A DNA stretch of 64,000 nt, taken from NCBI RefSeq assembly GCF_020164955.1, contig NZ_JAIUHG010000001.1:186001-250000 (forward strand), written 5' to 3'. The notes below the pieces were generated by a model. It was not told where the DNA came from. It saw only the letters and a list, made by a program, of their open reading frames with translations, and did no database searches. Position 1 is the stretch's first letter; each line of letters begins with the position of its first letter. The DNA is from Mesorhizobium sp. CA8 (GTDB taxonomy: Bacteria > Pseudomonadota > Alphaproteobacteria > Rhizobiales > Rhizobiaceae). The translations under genes and the position numbers were made by a program. Positions 8,557 through 15,830 of this stretch are shown here, one piece after another.

Positions 8557-10092
8557 ATGGCCATCATCTTCAAACGGGCAGCCACGGACGGAGACTTCGT
8601 GGTCGATCAGTCGATCGCCACGGCGGGCGATGCAATCGATCAAAACGGTCAAGCGATCAAGGCAAAGAAATACAACCCCGAAGAGTTCATTGCCAGATAT
8701 GGGGTCAATTACCGCGACCCAGGCGCTATCTACCAGACACGCACCCAATGGGGGGAAATCCCATCGCTTCCTCTCCCCGTTGCCCCAGCAGACCAGTCGG
8801 TCAACGCCAACATCCCGATCATCATTGATGCAGATACGGTCAAGACACTCGCCACGCAAAAAGTAAACCGCCTAGCGCTTGAGCGTCATGAGATCCAGAT
8901 GTCACTCAGGGCGCGATTTGCCGATATCGAACCCGAGGACATCCTTCAATTCACCTTTGCGGGAAGGCTTATTACCGCCCGCGTCACTGAGGTAACAGTT
9001 CGGCCGGACTACCTGGCAGATATAATCTGCACCGAATTTCTGGCCAGCGTGTCAGTATCGATCTCAGGCTCGTCGGGAAGACCAACGGAGCCTCAGCCAG
9101 TCGGGACTCCCGATAGCGCTTACTACCATCTCGATATTCCCTTGATGAACGACGGCGACGATCTGAATGGCACGGGTTTTGTTCAGTATCATATCCTTGC
9201 TTCTGCGGGCCAACCATATTGGAGCGGCGCGACCCTCTTCAGAAAAGACAATGCTGGTCTTTACCAGCCAGTCTCGGGGCAGGTGACAGACGGGCTTATC
9301 GGCATAGCCCTCACAGCGCTCCCGGACTGCGACAACCCATATGTGACAGAGCTAGACCGCAGCCTGACAATCTCAATTCTCTCAGGTGATACCAGCCTCC
9401 TGACATCGGCCACGTATCTTGAGGCCATGAACGGGGCGAACATGTTTGCGCTCGGTCAGCCCGGCAGATGGGAAGTCTGCCATGTTCTGACCATTACGAA
9501 CAATGGAGATGGAACGTACACCTTCACCGGATTCCGCCGTGGCCGAAAGTCTTCAGAGGAATACACCGGCCTTCACCAGGCTGGCGATTTCATGGTTTGG
9601 CTTGGAGAAGAAAACGTCCAGAACATCACCTATTCGCTGGCATCTCTAGATCAGGAATTTACCTACAAGGCCGTGGGCATCGGCGATAATATCAATTCAG
9701 CCAATGCGGTTCAGAGGACGGTGACCGGCCAAGCCGAGAAAATACCGAAGCCCTGTCAGTTGAAAGCATCAATAGACAGTCCCTCCGATATCAGATTGCG
9801 CTGGGTTCGCCGCTCGCGAATGGGCTCTTATTGGGCTGATGATGGCGACTACGAGGCGCCTCTTGGGGAAACCCTAGAGCAATATGTGGTGCGGATCAAA
9901 AGCGGCCCCGGCGGCTCGGTCCTCAGAACCATTATGGTCGATGACGCCACCTTCTACGATTATTCCGGCGGGTTTCAGATAGCCGACTTTGGCTCTCTTC
10001 GCACAAGCGGGATGCAACTGACATTCGACGTTCGCCAGGTATCTGGAACTGGCGTCACTTGTCCCGCGCGGGAAGCGACTATCGACCTTTAA
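8557..10092 (+). CDS. Tail hub/host-specificity protein, C-terminal part (PF13550-like)
   Basis: The 511-residue product matches the second half of the same hub protein. It opens with MAIIFKRAATDGDFVV, the strand expected to follow the end of the preceding gene, then continues with a baseplate-like domain (YRDPGAIYQT, RLALERHEIQMSLRARF) and the typical phage hub C-terminal domain (TITNNGDGTYTFTGFRRGRKSSE). It is in the same reading frame as its neighbour, with only TGA ACT between. It may be a separate cistron, a readthrough product or the remainder of a gene hit by a nonsense change. Confidence 0.8.
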   Translation: MAIIFKRAATDGDFVVDQSIATAGDAIDQNGQAIKAKKYNPEEFIARYGVNYRDPGAIYQTRTQWGEIPSLPLPVAPADQSVNANIPIIIDADTVKTLATQKVNRLALERHEIQMSLRARFADIEPEDILQFTFAGRLITARVTEVTVRPDYLADIICTEFLASVSVSISGSSGRPTEPQPVGTPDSAYYHLDIPLMNDGDDLNGTGFVQYHILASAGQPYWSGATLFRKDNAGLYQPVSGQVTDGLIGIALTALPDCDNPYVTELDRSLTISILSGDTSLLTSATYLEAMNGANMFALGQPGRWEVCHVLTITNNGDGTYTFTGFRRGRKSSEEYTGLHQAGDFMVWLGEENVQNITYSLASLDQEFTYKAVGIGDNINSANAVQRTVTGQAEKIPKPCQLKASIDSPSDIRLRWVRRSRMGSYWADDGDYEAPLGETLEQYVVRIKSGPGGSVLRTIMVDDATFYDYSGGFQIADFGSLRTSGMQLTFDVRQVSGTGVTCPAREATIDL

Positions 10093-10101
10093 GGAGGCCA
10101 C

Positions 10102-10869
10102 ATGGCCAACGATTTGAACATCCCGACCATCGCCGATGGTCAGGCCGATGGCCAATGGCAGACGAGCAATGATGCAGATGCCGCAGTGGCAAATGCGTTG
10201 GCTGATCTTTATGGCTCTGGCGTTGATTTCTCTGGCGGCAACGTCACGCTGAATTCGACGCAATACCGTTCAGCCTATGTCTTCAAGCCTAGCGCAGCGT
10301 TGGCCGCCGCGCGAACCCTTATCCTGCCTGCAGTGAAGCGGCCTTTCGTGTTTCACAATACCGATGCCACATACACTGTCACGCTAAAGAAGACGGACGG
10401 CGCATCTCCCGAAACAGCCACATCCATCGCTGTCACGGCCGGGCAAATATTCTACGGCTACACGGATGGAACCGCGTCCGGTTTGTTCGGTGCGGCAATC
10501 GCCACGTCTGGAGCGGCTACCCCGGTAGCCTATGATCTGCCGCTTTCATTCCCGGGCACGCCGACGGCAGGCCAATTGTTGGGGAAATTAATGGTTGTGC
10601 GCGATGTCGCGCTGTCAGCCAATTTCTCCGGCTCTTATGGTCATGTCGGGACAAATCCGGCGGCGACGTTTGCCATTGATGTCCAGGATAATGGAGTCTC
10701 GATCGGGACTATCTCCATATCCACCGGTGGCGCCTTCACATTCACGACCGCAAGCGGAACTGCAAAGACCATATCTGCGGGCCATCGTCTGGAATTCTAC
10801 GCCCCGGCAAATTCTCCGGCTGATGCATCGATAGCCAATATTGCCGCAACCCTGAAGGGCACCGCCTGA
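10102..10869 (+). CDS. Putative tail fibre protein
   Basis: The 255-residue protein has no membrane segment and is rich in alanine, threonine and glycine. An N-terminal half (VTLNSTQYRSAYVFKP, VKRPFVFHNTDATYTVTLKK) is followed by a second beta-rich domain (about 150-255) with strands such as GTISISTGGAFTFTTA. The first half resembles the short beta domains of phage fibre or receptor-binding proteins. A strong AAGGAGG lies four bases before the start. It directly follows the hub genes, the usual place of fibres. The family is not identified with certainty. Confidence 0.6.
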   Translation: MANDLNIPTIADGQADGQWQTSNDADAAVANALADLYGSGVDFSGGNVTLNSTQYRSAYVFKPSAALAAARTLILPAVKRPFVFHNTDATYTVTLKKTDGASPETATSIAVTAGQIFYGYTDGTASGLFGAAIATSGAATPVAYDLPLSFPGTPTAGQLLGKLMVVRDVALSANFSGSYGHVGTNPAATFAIDVQDNGVSIGTISISTGGAFTFTTASGTAKTISAGHRLEFYAPANSPADASIANIAATLKGTA

Positions 10870-11267
10870 TGCTTCTTTCGACAGGAGCCCTCTTCGGTGG
10901 CGCGCTATCGATTTCAGGCTCTCCAACCCTCTCGGCCACCGAAGATTCCCCCTATGGAAGTTTCACCGCGCGTGCTGCGGGTGGATCGCCACCTTATACG
11001 TATTCTTTGGTTGGAAGCTGGCCAGCAGGATTGAGCATCAATTCATCAAGCGGCTTCGTCTCTGGAACTCCAACGCTCGCGGGCGTGTATTCGGGTCTAT
11101 CTGTCAGGGTCACTGACCATGCCGGCACGACCAAAGACCTTTCTACCTTCACAATCACTGTCTCTGAAGCTCTGGACACCATCCAATCAGCCATACCTGG
11201 CGTGTTCGCCAACAGCGACGGCCCGAGGCAGTCGGCGCTTCCTGGCTCCTATATCAACGAGGCATAA
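10869..11267 (+). CDS. Small Ig-like (He_PIG-type) domain protein, probable tail decoration
   Basis: The 132-residue product carries one putative Ig-fold repeat: AAGGSPPYTYSLVGSWPAGL, then SGFVSGTPTLAGVYSGLSVRVTDHAG and TFTITV. This is the pattern of He_PIG/cadherin-like modules often used in adhesins and phage tail appendages. The N-terminus is hydrophobic but reads into the domain directly, so a signal peptide is unlikely. It overlaps the fibre gene by one base (TGATG) and is three bases from the next gene, in the fibre operon. Confidence 0.65.
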   Translation: MLLSTGALFGGALSISGSPTLSATEDSPYGSFTARAAGGSPPYTYSLVGSWPAGLSINSSSGFVSGTPTLAGVYSGLSVRVTDHAGTTKDLSTFTITVSEALDTIQSAIPGVFANSDGPRQSALPGSYINEA

Positions 11268-11270
11268 TCA

Positions 11271-12584
11271 ATGACGCTTCGCTATGTGCGCTCTGGTGCC
11301 GGCGGTGCTGCGACTGGTGCAGATTGGGCAAATGCCTATCTGACCCTTGCTGCCGCGCTGACTGCTTCTGCTGCGGGTGATACGATCTATGTCTCGGAAG
11401 AACATGCCGAGACGCAGGCAAGTTCGATGACACTCACTTCTCCCGGAACGGGCGTCAGGGTCATCTGCGTCAACCATTCCGGTTCTGTGCCTCCGGTCTC
11501 GGCAGATCTTAGGACAACGGCCACCGTGTCTGTCACCGGATCAACTGTCATTACATTCGGCGGCGTGTCGAGTGACACGGAATACGAGGGCATTACATTC
11601 TCGGCCGGATCGTCGAACCTAGCCACCAGAATTGATATTGCTACAAACAATATATCGGTATCACTGAAGTTCAAAAATTGCCTATTGAAACTTAATTCGA
11701 CATCCACGGGTAGCGTTATCAATGTTGGGGGCACGTCAACAAGAGGTTGCTTCATAGCCCTTGAAAACACGCAGCTGCAATTCGGCTCTACTGCACAATC
11801 CGTCGTCATTGCTGCCGCTTTCGTTTGGCGCGACACGGCCAGCGCGCTGGCGGGGGGTACATTCCCGACCACCCTGTTCACCAACGTCAGCAACGGAGGC
11901 GGGGAAGCTGATGTCGCCGGCGTTGACCTCAGTGCAATCACGGGAACGATATTCGGTGGGGGGGCCAATTCTGCAGCGCTCCGCTACATAATGCGCGATT
12001 GCAAGATCAATGCTTCAGCTACGATAGGAGCAGCGCCTACAGCGCGCGGGACATACAAGGTCGATTATATCCGTGCGGATTCCGGCGGCACCAATTACAA
12101 ACAAGGCCGGATTACCTATGACGGGTCTACCAAGGAAGAAACGACCATTGTCAGAACCGGTGGCGCCACTGATGGCACGACGCCACTTGCCTGGAAGATA
12201 ATCACTACCGCAAACTCCGGCCGGCACTTCCCCTACGAAAGCGCTCCCATCGCCATCTGGAACGATACAACAGGCTCGAGCATCACGGCGACTATCGAGG
12301 GCATTGCCGCCTCCCTGCCGAACAACGACGAGATTTGGATCGAGGTCGAATATCTGGGATCGGCCTCATCCCCGAAAAGCTCCTTCGTCAGGACATGTCC
12401 GGCCGACACGCTTGCCGCGGCTGCGGCAGTTACCACCAGCTCATCGACGTGGGGCGGCTCAACATCAGCGTTCAAGCTTGCGGCTACGTTCACACCGCAG
12501 CAGAAGGGATGGATTTTCGTGCGGGTGTGCGCGGCGAAGGCGTCGGCGACGTTCTACATCGATCCAAAGATCACGCTTTCATGA
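11271..12584 (+). CDS. Putative tail spike protein with beta-helix character
   Basis: The 437-residue protein begins LRYVRSGAGGAATGADWANAYLTLAAAL and continues TIYVSEEHAE. This is the opening of many right-handed beta-helix (pectate-lyase-like) proteins, in which this block precedes short repeated strands (GVRVICVNHS, EYEGITFSAG, LKFKNCLLKLN). The C-terminal third (about 320-437) is a separate beta domain. It is the last rightward structural gene, the usual place of a receptor-binding or polysaccharide-degrading spike. Catalytic residues cannot be assigned. Confidence 0.6.
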   Translation: MTLRYVRSGAGGAATGADWANAYLTLAAALTASAAGDTIYVSEEHAETQASSMTLTSPGTGVRVICVNHSGSVPPVSADLRTTATVSVTGSTVITFGGVSSDTEYEGITFSAGSSNLATRIDIATNNISVSLKFKNCLLKLNSTSTGSVINVGGTSTRGCFIALENTQLQFGSTAQSVVIAAAFVWRDTASALAGGTFPTTLFTNVSNGGGEADVAGVDLSAITGTIFGGGANSAALRYIMRDCKINASATIGAAPTARGTYKVDYIRADSGGTNYKQGRITYDGSTKEETTIVRTGGATDGTTPLAWKIITTANSGRHFPYESAPIAIWNDTTGSSITATIEGIAASLPNNDEIWIEVEYLGSASSPKSSFVRTCPADTLAAAAAVTTSSSTWGGSTSAFKLAATFTPQQKGWIFVRVCAAKASATFYIDPKITLS

Positions 12585-12588
12585 GAAA

Positions 12589-12616
12589 GGGGCCGGCGCG
12601 ATGAAGCGCCGACCCC
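12589..12616 (+). terminator. Terminator-like hairpin after the tail genes
   Basis: GGGGCCGGCGC at 12589-12599 pairs with GCGCCGACCCC at 12606-12616 with one mismatch, around a 6-base loop. It lies just after the spike stop codon. No T-run follows, so it could end transcription inefficiently or need Rho. Confidence 0.45.
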
Positions 12617-12710
12617 TCCCGCCGATAGTCTGGCCAGGGGTAACCTCCAAGTCAGCCCAAACCATCTATCGAATGCGCGCTGGTTCAGGGCGCGCAAACT
12701 GCTCATGATA

Positions 12711-12941
12711 TCATGCGCCGCCGGCCGCAGCGCCAGTGCAGTTAAGGCCGGCACCGTTCACCGTGTCGGCGCCCAGATTCGTGCATAGCGTGCTCCATGC
12801 ATTGGTGACATAGACTCCGACCGCGATGATGAACGTGATGACGGCAGCGGTGATGATGCCGATGAGGATCGAATACTCGACCATGGCGGCACCGTTTTCG
12901 TCAGCCCGGAAGGCCTTCGCGACGTTCAAAAGCTTCTTCAT
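12711..12941 (-). CDS. Flp-family type IVb pilin inside the prophage
   Basis: The 76-residue product is a textbook Flp/PilA prepilin. A short charged leader (MKKLLNVAKAFRADENG) is followed by the cleavage site G-A and the mature start AAMVEYSILIGIITAAV, with Glu at +5 and Tyr at +6. One hydrophobic helix follows and then a glycine/alanine-rich end with two cysteines. In rhizobia and Caulobacter such pilins are cleaved by CpaA/TadV-type peptidase and assembled by the Tad system. Here it stands alone, on the strand opposite the phage operon, between tail and lysis genes, so it looks like a moron that would use a host Tad machine. A CtrA-like box lies about 115 bases upstream. Confidence 0.88.
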   Translation of the reverse strand: MKKLLNVAKAFRADENGAAMVEYSILIGIITAAVITFIIAVGVYVTNAWSTLCTNLGADTVNGAGLNCTGAAAGGA

Positions 12942-13261
12942 GTGGAATCCCCTGTTTACCCAAATACCCGGACAGAGGTGCTCCTGAAAGATAGCTCATC
13001 CCCCGGTCCCGAAGGTGATCCTGTTCCCGTCATCCGGCTGGAGTCAACTATCCTTTAACGAACGGTTAACCTTTGGTTGCTTGGCGCGCCTAAGTCGTTC
13101 CAGCTAAGTGGCTGCATACATTCGGGAATTCAGCCTCTTTACCATAGTCAAAAGTGGTATGCCCGCGCTCAGCGTCCTGTAAGTGGCAGATATACCCCGT
13201 TATTTAGCCATCGCTTAACATTCAACTACCGCGATCACGGAACAATTGCCCATGCGCCTGA
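12942..13261. other. 320-base intergenic region upstream of the pilin gene
   Basis: No credible gene is seen here. Read on the minus strand it holds the pilin's likely ribosome binding site (AGGGGA about 10 bases before the ATG), a CtrA-like box at 13055-13070, and further away an imperfect inverted repeat TACCA...TGGTA around 13140-13159 that lies just beyond the end of the HNH gene. The region is less G+C-rich than its surroundings. Confidence 0.5.
13055..13070 (-). promoter_or_regulatory. CtrA-like binding box upstream of the pilin gene
   Basis: TTAA-N7-TTAAC is read on the plus strand at 13055-13070, and the core TTAA-N7-TTAA also reads on the minus strand. This matches the full CtrA consensus of alphaproteobacteria. 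It lies about 115 bases upstream of the pilin start. pilA genes in Caulobacter and Sinorhizobium are known CtrA targets, so regulation of this prophage pilin by the host cell-cycle regulator is plausible. A chance match cannot be excluded. Confidence 0.5.
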
Positions 13262-13843
13262 TCAATCCAACGAGGACCAACCCTTGCCGCTCTGAATTCG
13301 GCTAATCCCCGATTGGTGGATGCCGAGCATCCTACTCAAAGCGCTCTGAGAGAGTTTACCCTTCATCGACCGAAGGAACGTAACTTCTTCTTTCGTCAAC
13401 TTCGCCGACCAGTTTCGTGCCCCACGCGTGTCGGTCCAATGCGAAAACTTATCGTGCATGTTTTCGACATGCGTCTTCCAACTCAAATGGTTCTTGCTCA
13501 CGCAACCGAGGTGCCCGTTGCCGCAGGAATGAGCGGCTTCATGTTTGGCTGTTGGTGGCGGCCCGTTTTTGTGCTCGCAGGCGAAACGGGAAACGATAGT
13601 CCGTTTTCCATCCAATTGGAGCGAGCCGTAGCCGCGGCTTTTGGCATATGGCCAGAAGAGGCACTCGTCGCCTTCATAGGTCAATACCACTTCATGCAGG
13701 AACCGTAAGGGCGCTCCTCGTTCTGTTCGGCTAGGTCGCAGGCCGCCAGTTTTGCGCATTCGGGTATAGTGCATTTGGCACCAACCGAGCGCGAGATGCG
13801 GCTTGCCGCAACCGGACACTGAACATACACGTGAATTAGCCAT
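13262..13843 (-). CDS. HNH-type endonuclease, homing-like, with C-terminal HTH
   Basis: The 193-residue protein starts with a zinc-binding cluster (CSVSGCGKPHLALGWCQMHYTR). An HNH-like centre follows (CEHKNGPPP...HEAAHSCGNGHLGCVSKNHLSW), and a C-terminal helix-turn-helix (AKLTKEEVTFLRSMKG...SQSALSRMLGIHQSGISRI). That layout is frequent in free-standing phage HNH homing endonucleases, where the HTH gives DNA specificity. An AGGAGGT site lies upstream. It is opposite to the phage operon, between tail and lysis genes, next to the pilin moron. It probably mobilises itself; a packaging role is less likely because terminase is far away. Confidence 0.75.
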   Translation of the reverse strand: MANSRVCSVSGCGKPHLALGWCQMHYTRMRKTGGLRPSRTERGAPLRFLHEVVLTYEGDECLFWPYAKSRGYGSLQLDGKRTIVSRFACEHKNGPPPTAKHEAAHSCGNGHLGCVSKNHLSWKTHVENMHDKFSHWTDTRGARNWSAKLTKEEVTFLRSMKGKLSQSALSRMLGIHQSGISRIQSGKGWSSLD

Positions 13844-13876
13844 CTCGACCTCCTGTAAGGTTGGGCTTGGTTAGAG

Positions 13877-13907
13877 CGCGTCGCCGGGCTGCAATCCCCG
13901 CGACGCG
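13877..13907. other. Hairpin between the HNH gene and the lysis cassette
   Basis: CGCGTCGC at 13877-13884 pairs with GCGACGCG at 13900-13907 around a 15-base loop. It lies between the diverging HNH and holin-like genes. It could be a terminator, a regulator site or an mRNA leader structure of the lysis operon; the sequence does not decide. Confidence 0.35.
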
Positions 13908-13945
13908 TTCGCTATTTGTACCACAAAAATCGCAGGATTTACAAC

Positions 13946-14167
13946 ATGCTAGTGACCAACTGGCGTGTCGTTTTACGTCACGCTTGGACTGTTCGGATAG
14001 CCATTGGCATCGCTCTGCTCAATGGCGTCTACGTCACTGTCGCCATCCTCACCGACCGTATGCCTATGCCGCCTATCTGGCTGGCTTTCGTTAACGGCCT
14101 TTTAGCAACAGCAGTACCGCTGGCGCGCCTCATCCCGCAGAAGAAGATTTCAGGAGACGATCAATGA
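13946..14167 (+). CDS. Holin-like membrane protein (DUF7940-like)
   Basis: The 73-residue product opens LVTNWRVVLRHAWTVRIAIGIALL, a pattern I know from small rhizobial phage proteins placed before the endolysin. It has two hydrophobic segments (about residues 17-36 and 43-61) and a basic, charged C-terminus, as in class II holins. It overlaps the endolysin start by 4 bases (ATGA). AGGA at 13934-13937 favours the ATG at 13946 over the upstream TTG/ATG. The pore-forming role is inferred from size, topology and position. Confidence 0.68.
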   Translation: MLVTNWRVVLRHAWTVRIAIGIALLNGVYVTVAILTDRMPMPPIWLAFVNGLLATAVPLARLIPQKKISGDDQ

Positions 14168-14637
14168 GCCGCATTAAGAAAGGCGGGGCCTTGGCCGCGT
14201 CTGTCGTCGCACTTGTCTCCGGTTTCGAGGGCCTGCGCACCTATGCCTACCGCGATCCCGTGGGCATCCCGACGATCTGTTTCGGCGAAACTCGCGGCGT
14301 GAAGATGGGAGATCACAAGACGCCAGCCGAATGCAAGGACATGCTCATCTCCCGGCTTGCTGAATTCGAGACGGGCATGCGCAAGTGCCTCGCCAGCCCT
14401 GATACGATCCCAGACAACGCTTATGCGGCGTTCCTGTCACTGTCATACAACATCGGAACAGGCACATTCTGCAAGTCATCGGTGGCGAGGAACGCCAATG
14501 CCGGCAACATTCGCGCGGCCTGCGATTCCATCCTCGCTTTTAATAAGGCCCGCGCTGCTGGCGTCCTTGTCACACTTCCCGGCCTCACCAAGCGCCGCGC
14601 CAAGGAGCGCGAGCTGTGTCTGCGGGGCCTCCAATGA
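14164..14637 (+). CDS. Phage endolysin, GH24 lysozyme family
   Basis: The 157-residue enzyme is a T4-type lysozyme that cleaves the glycan strand of peptidoglycan. The catalytic triad is visible as E22 (GFEGLRTYAY), D31 (RDPVGIPT) and T37, with the T4 spacing E-x8-D-x5-T. The family helix YAAFLSLSYNIGTGTFCKS and the end RRAKERELCLRG are also present. The short hydrophobic stretch before E22 could serve as a signal-arrest-release anchor, but it is brief. It is translationally coupled to the holin-like gene before it and to a tiny membrane gene after it. Confidence 0.92.
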   Translation: MSRIKKGGALAASVVALVSGFEGLRTYAYRDPVGIPTICFGETRGVKMGDHKTPAECKDMLISRLAEFETGMRKCLASPDTIPDNAYAAFLSLSYNIGTGTFCKSSVARNANAGNIRAACDSILAFNKARAAGVLVTLPGLTKRRAKERELCLRGLQ

Positions 14638-14732
14638 GCATCTGGTTCGCTCTCCTCATGGCTGGCGGTGTTTTCGGTGCAGCCATCGTCATTAAGGTTC
14701 TGTCCGGCTATGTGCGGGGGATGCCGAAATGA
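14634..14732 (+). CDS. Very small single-span membrane protein of the lysis cassette
   Basis: This 32-residue frame starts with an ATG overlapping the endolysin stop and ends in the start of the next gene (ATGA at both ends). The product has one hydrophobic span (residues 3-24) and a short basic tail. The coupling on both sides and the clear membrane segment support it as a real gene. Function unknown; an antiholin or accessory lysis peptide is possible. Confidence 0.55.
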   Translation: MSIWFALLMAGGVFGAAIVIKVLSGYVRGMPK

Positions 14733-14920
14733 GATTGCTCCTTCTTATTCCGGCGCTCCTGTTCCTCATTGCTGGTCATGGGATGCTCGCGTCTGCCACA
14801 CAAATCGCCATCCGTCGAAACAATTCAGTATGGAAAACAGCCATGCCCGAATTCGGGGGCGCCGTTCTTTCCTATTCCTTGGCGGCTTTGTTTGCCGCTT
14901 TGGCCGGGGGCGCGCTGTGA
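14729..14920 (+). CDS. Small two-span membrane protein of the lysis cassette
   Basis: The 63-residue product has an N-terminal hydrophobic segment (RLLLLIPALLFLIAGHGML), a short polar loop (QIAIRRNNSVWKTAMP) and a second hydrophobic segment (about 45-62). Both ends overlap neighbouring genes by four bases, which places it firmly in the lysis operon. It might be a holin or antiholin, but no family is recognised. Confidence 0.6.
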   Translation: MRLLLLIPALLFLIAGHGMLASATQIAIRRNNSVWKTAMPEFGGAVLSYSLAALFAALAGGAL

Positions 14921-15309
14921 CCTGGCTCATCGGACAAATTGCCTTGCGAACCGGGCTTGGTTCGCTGCTCTCGTCGCTCATTACCTACGCCGTCATCGCA
15001 GCTCTTGCGGTTGGTGGTTATTGGCTCTGGAGCAGCCACCTCTACAATTCTGGGTACAGCGATGGCTCAGCCCACGAGCGCGCCGCATGGGTTGCGCAGC
15101 GCGAAGAAGATCAAGCCAGGCGCGACGCGAAGAACGCCGCTGATCAGCGCAAGCTCAACGAAATTGAGGCTGAAAACCTCGAACTGGAACGGCTGCTGGC
15201 TCAGACGCATGCCGATCTCGAGGAGGCATTGAAAGCCGATAACGCAGACCAGAAGCCAGCGATATCAAAGAACATCGCGAAGGCCATCAATGCGACGGGG
15301 CGCCCATGA
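14917..15309 (+). CDS. Inner-membrane spanin (Rz-like)
   Basis: Starting from the GTG that overlaps the previous stop, this 130-residue protein has an N-terminal membrane anchor (about residues 18-40, ITYAVIAALAVGGYWLW) followed by a long charged coiled coil with alanine, glutamate and lysine (about 55-115). This is the Rz/i-spanin layout. The next gene encodes a small lipoprotein, the Rz1 partner. Together they would bridge and fuse inner and outer membrane in the last step of lysis. The downstream overlap is the usual ATGA. Confidence 0.8.
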   Translation: MTWLIGQIALRTGLGSLLSSLITYAVIAALAVGGYWLWSSHLYNSGYSDGSAHERAAWVAQREEDQARRDAKNAADQRKLNEIEAENLELERLLAQTHADLEEALKADNADQKPAISKNIAKAINATGRP

Positions 15310-15569
15310 GAACGCTGCTCCTCTGCACTGTGCTCGCTCTCGGCGGCTGCGCGTCGCTCGACCGGCATTCGGTTCTGCCGCCTGTCACCGCCAAGATTCC
15401 GCAATCGCTCAAGCAAGCCTGCCCTGGCGTCGTCACCATCCCCGAGCGGGATTTGACGGAAGCCGACGTGGCCCGACTCTGGGCCAAGGATCGAACCTCA
15501 CTTGCAACATGCGCTAGGCGCCACGGAGCGCTGGCAAAGGCAGCCTCCGTTCTGGAGGACAGTAAATGA
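15306..15569 (+). CDS. Outer-membrane spanin lipoprotein (Rz1-like)
   Basis: The 87-residue product starts with a lipoprotein signal (MRTLLLCTVLALGGCASL) whose lipobox LGGC puts the lipidated Cys at residue 15. The mature part has prolines near its start (LPPVTAKIPQSLKQ), as Rz1 proteins often do, and two further cysteines. It directly follows the Rz-like gene and overlaps it by four bases rather than being embedded. It is the expected outer-membrane partner of the spanin pair. Confidence 0.78.
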   Translation: MRTLLLCTVLALGGCASLDRHSVLPPVTAKIPQSLKQACPGVVTIPERDLTEADVARLWAKDRTSLATCARRHGALAKAASVLEDSK

Positions 15570-15736
15570 CCATCGATAGGGTTACCAACAGCGTCGCCGT
15601 CGCTTCAGTATTCTCCCAATTGTGGCTCCCATCGCTCGCCGACGTTTCGCAGACGGCGGCTCTTCTCCTGCCTATCGCGGGTCTGGGGTGGCTCATCATC
15701 CAGATCATCTGGAAGGTCACCGGGCGCGACCAATGA
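15566..15736 (+). CDS. Small holin-like membrane protein
   Basis: The 56-residue frame starts with an ATG overlapping the preceding stop. It has an amphipathic N-terminal part with a proline-bearing segment (WLPSLADVSQTAALLLP) and a hydrophobic span (about 32-50, LLPIAGLGWLIIQIIW) ending in basic residues. I know similar small proteins annotated as holins in rhizobial phages. With the protein at 13946-14167 this gives the cassette at least two holin candidates. Confidence 0.6.
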   Translation: MTIDRVTNSVAVASVFSQLWLPSLADVSQTAALLLPIAGLGWLIIQIIWKVTGRDQ

Positions 15737-15825
15737 CACCGCAAGCCCGCTTTGTTCTTGGCGTCCTCGTTCTTGCGTTCCTTGCCTGCCTGACTGTCAC
15801 CATCCTCCTCTCCCTCAAAGGCTAA
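15733..15825 (+). CDS. Very small single-span membrane peptide
   Basis: The 30-residue frame overlaps the preceding stop by four bases. Nearly the whole peptide is one membrane helix (residues 6-27) with a charged residue at each end. It is five bases before the protease gene. Size alone makes it uncertain, but its coupling matches the other genes of this cassette. Confidence 0.45.
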   Translation: MTPQARFVLGVLVLAFLACLTVTILLSLKG

Positions 15826-15830
15826 ATCCC

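Noticed and set aside
1..12584. Gene transfer agent instead of prophage
   Set aside because: The tail tip genes resemble those of gene transfer agents, but the tRNA attachment scar, the moron genes and the full lysis cassette point to an integrated phage.
12601..12708. 35-codon frame after the spike gene
   Set aside because: It starts within the loop of the terminator-like hairpin and has no membrane segment, family pattern or ribosome binding site.
13313..13708. 131-codon plus-strand frame between the pilin and the lysis genes
   Set aside because: It is antisense to the HNH gene, which has clear zinc, HNH and HTH motifs and an AGGAGGT site.
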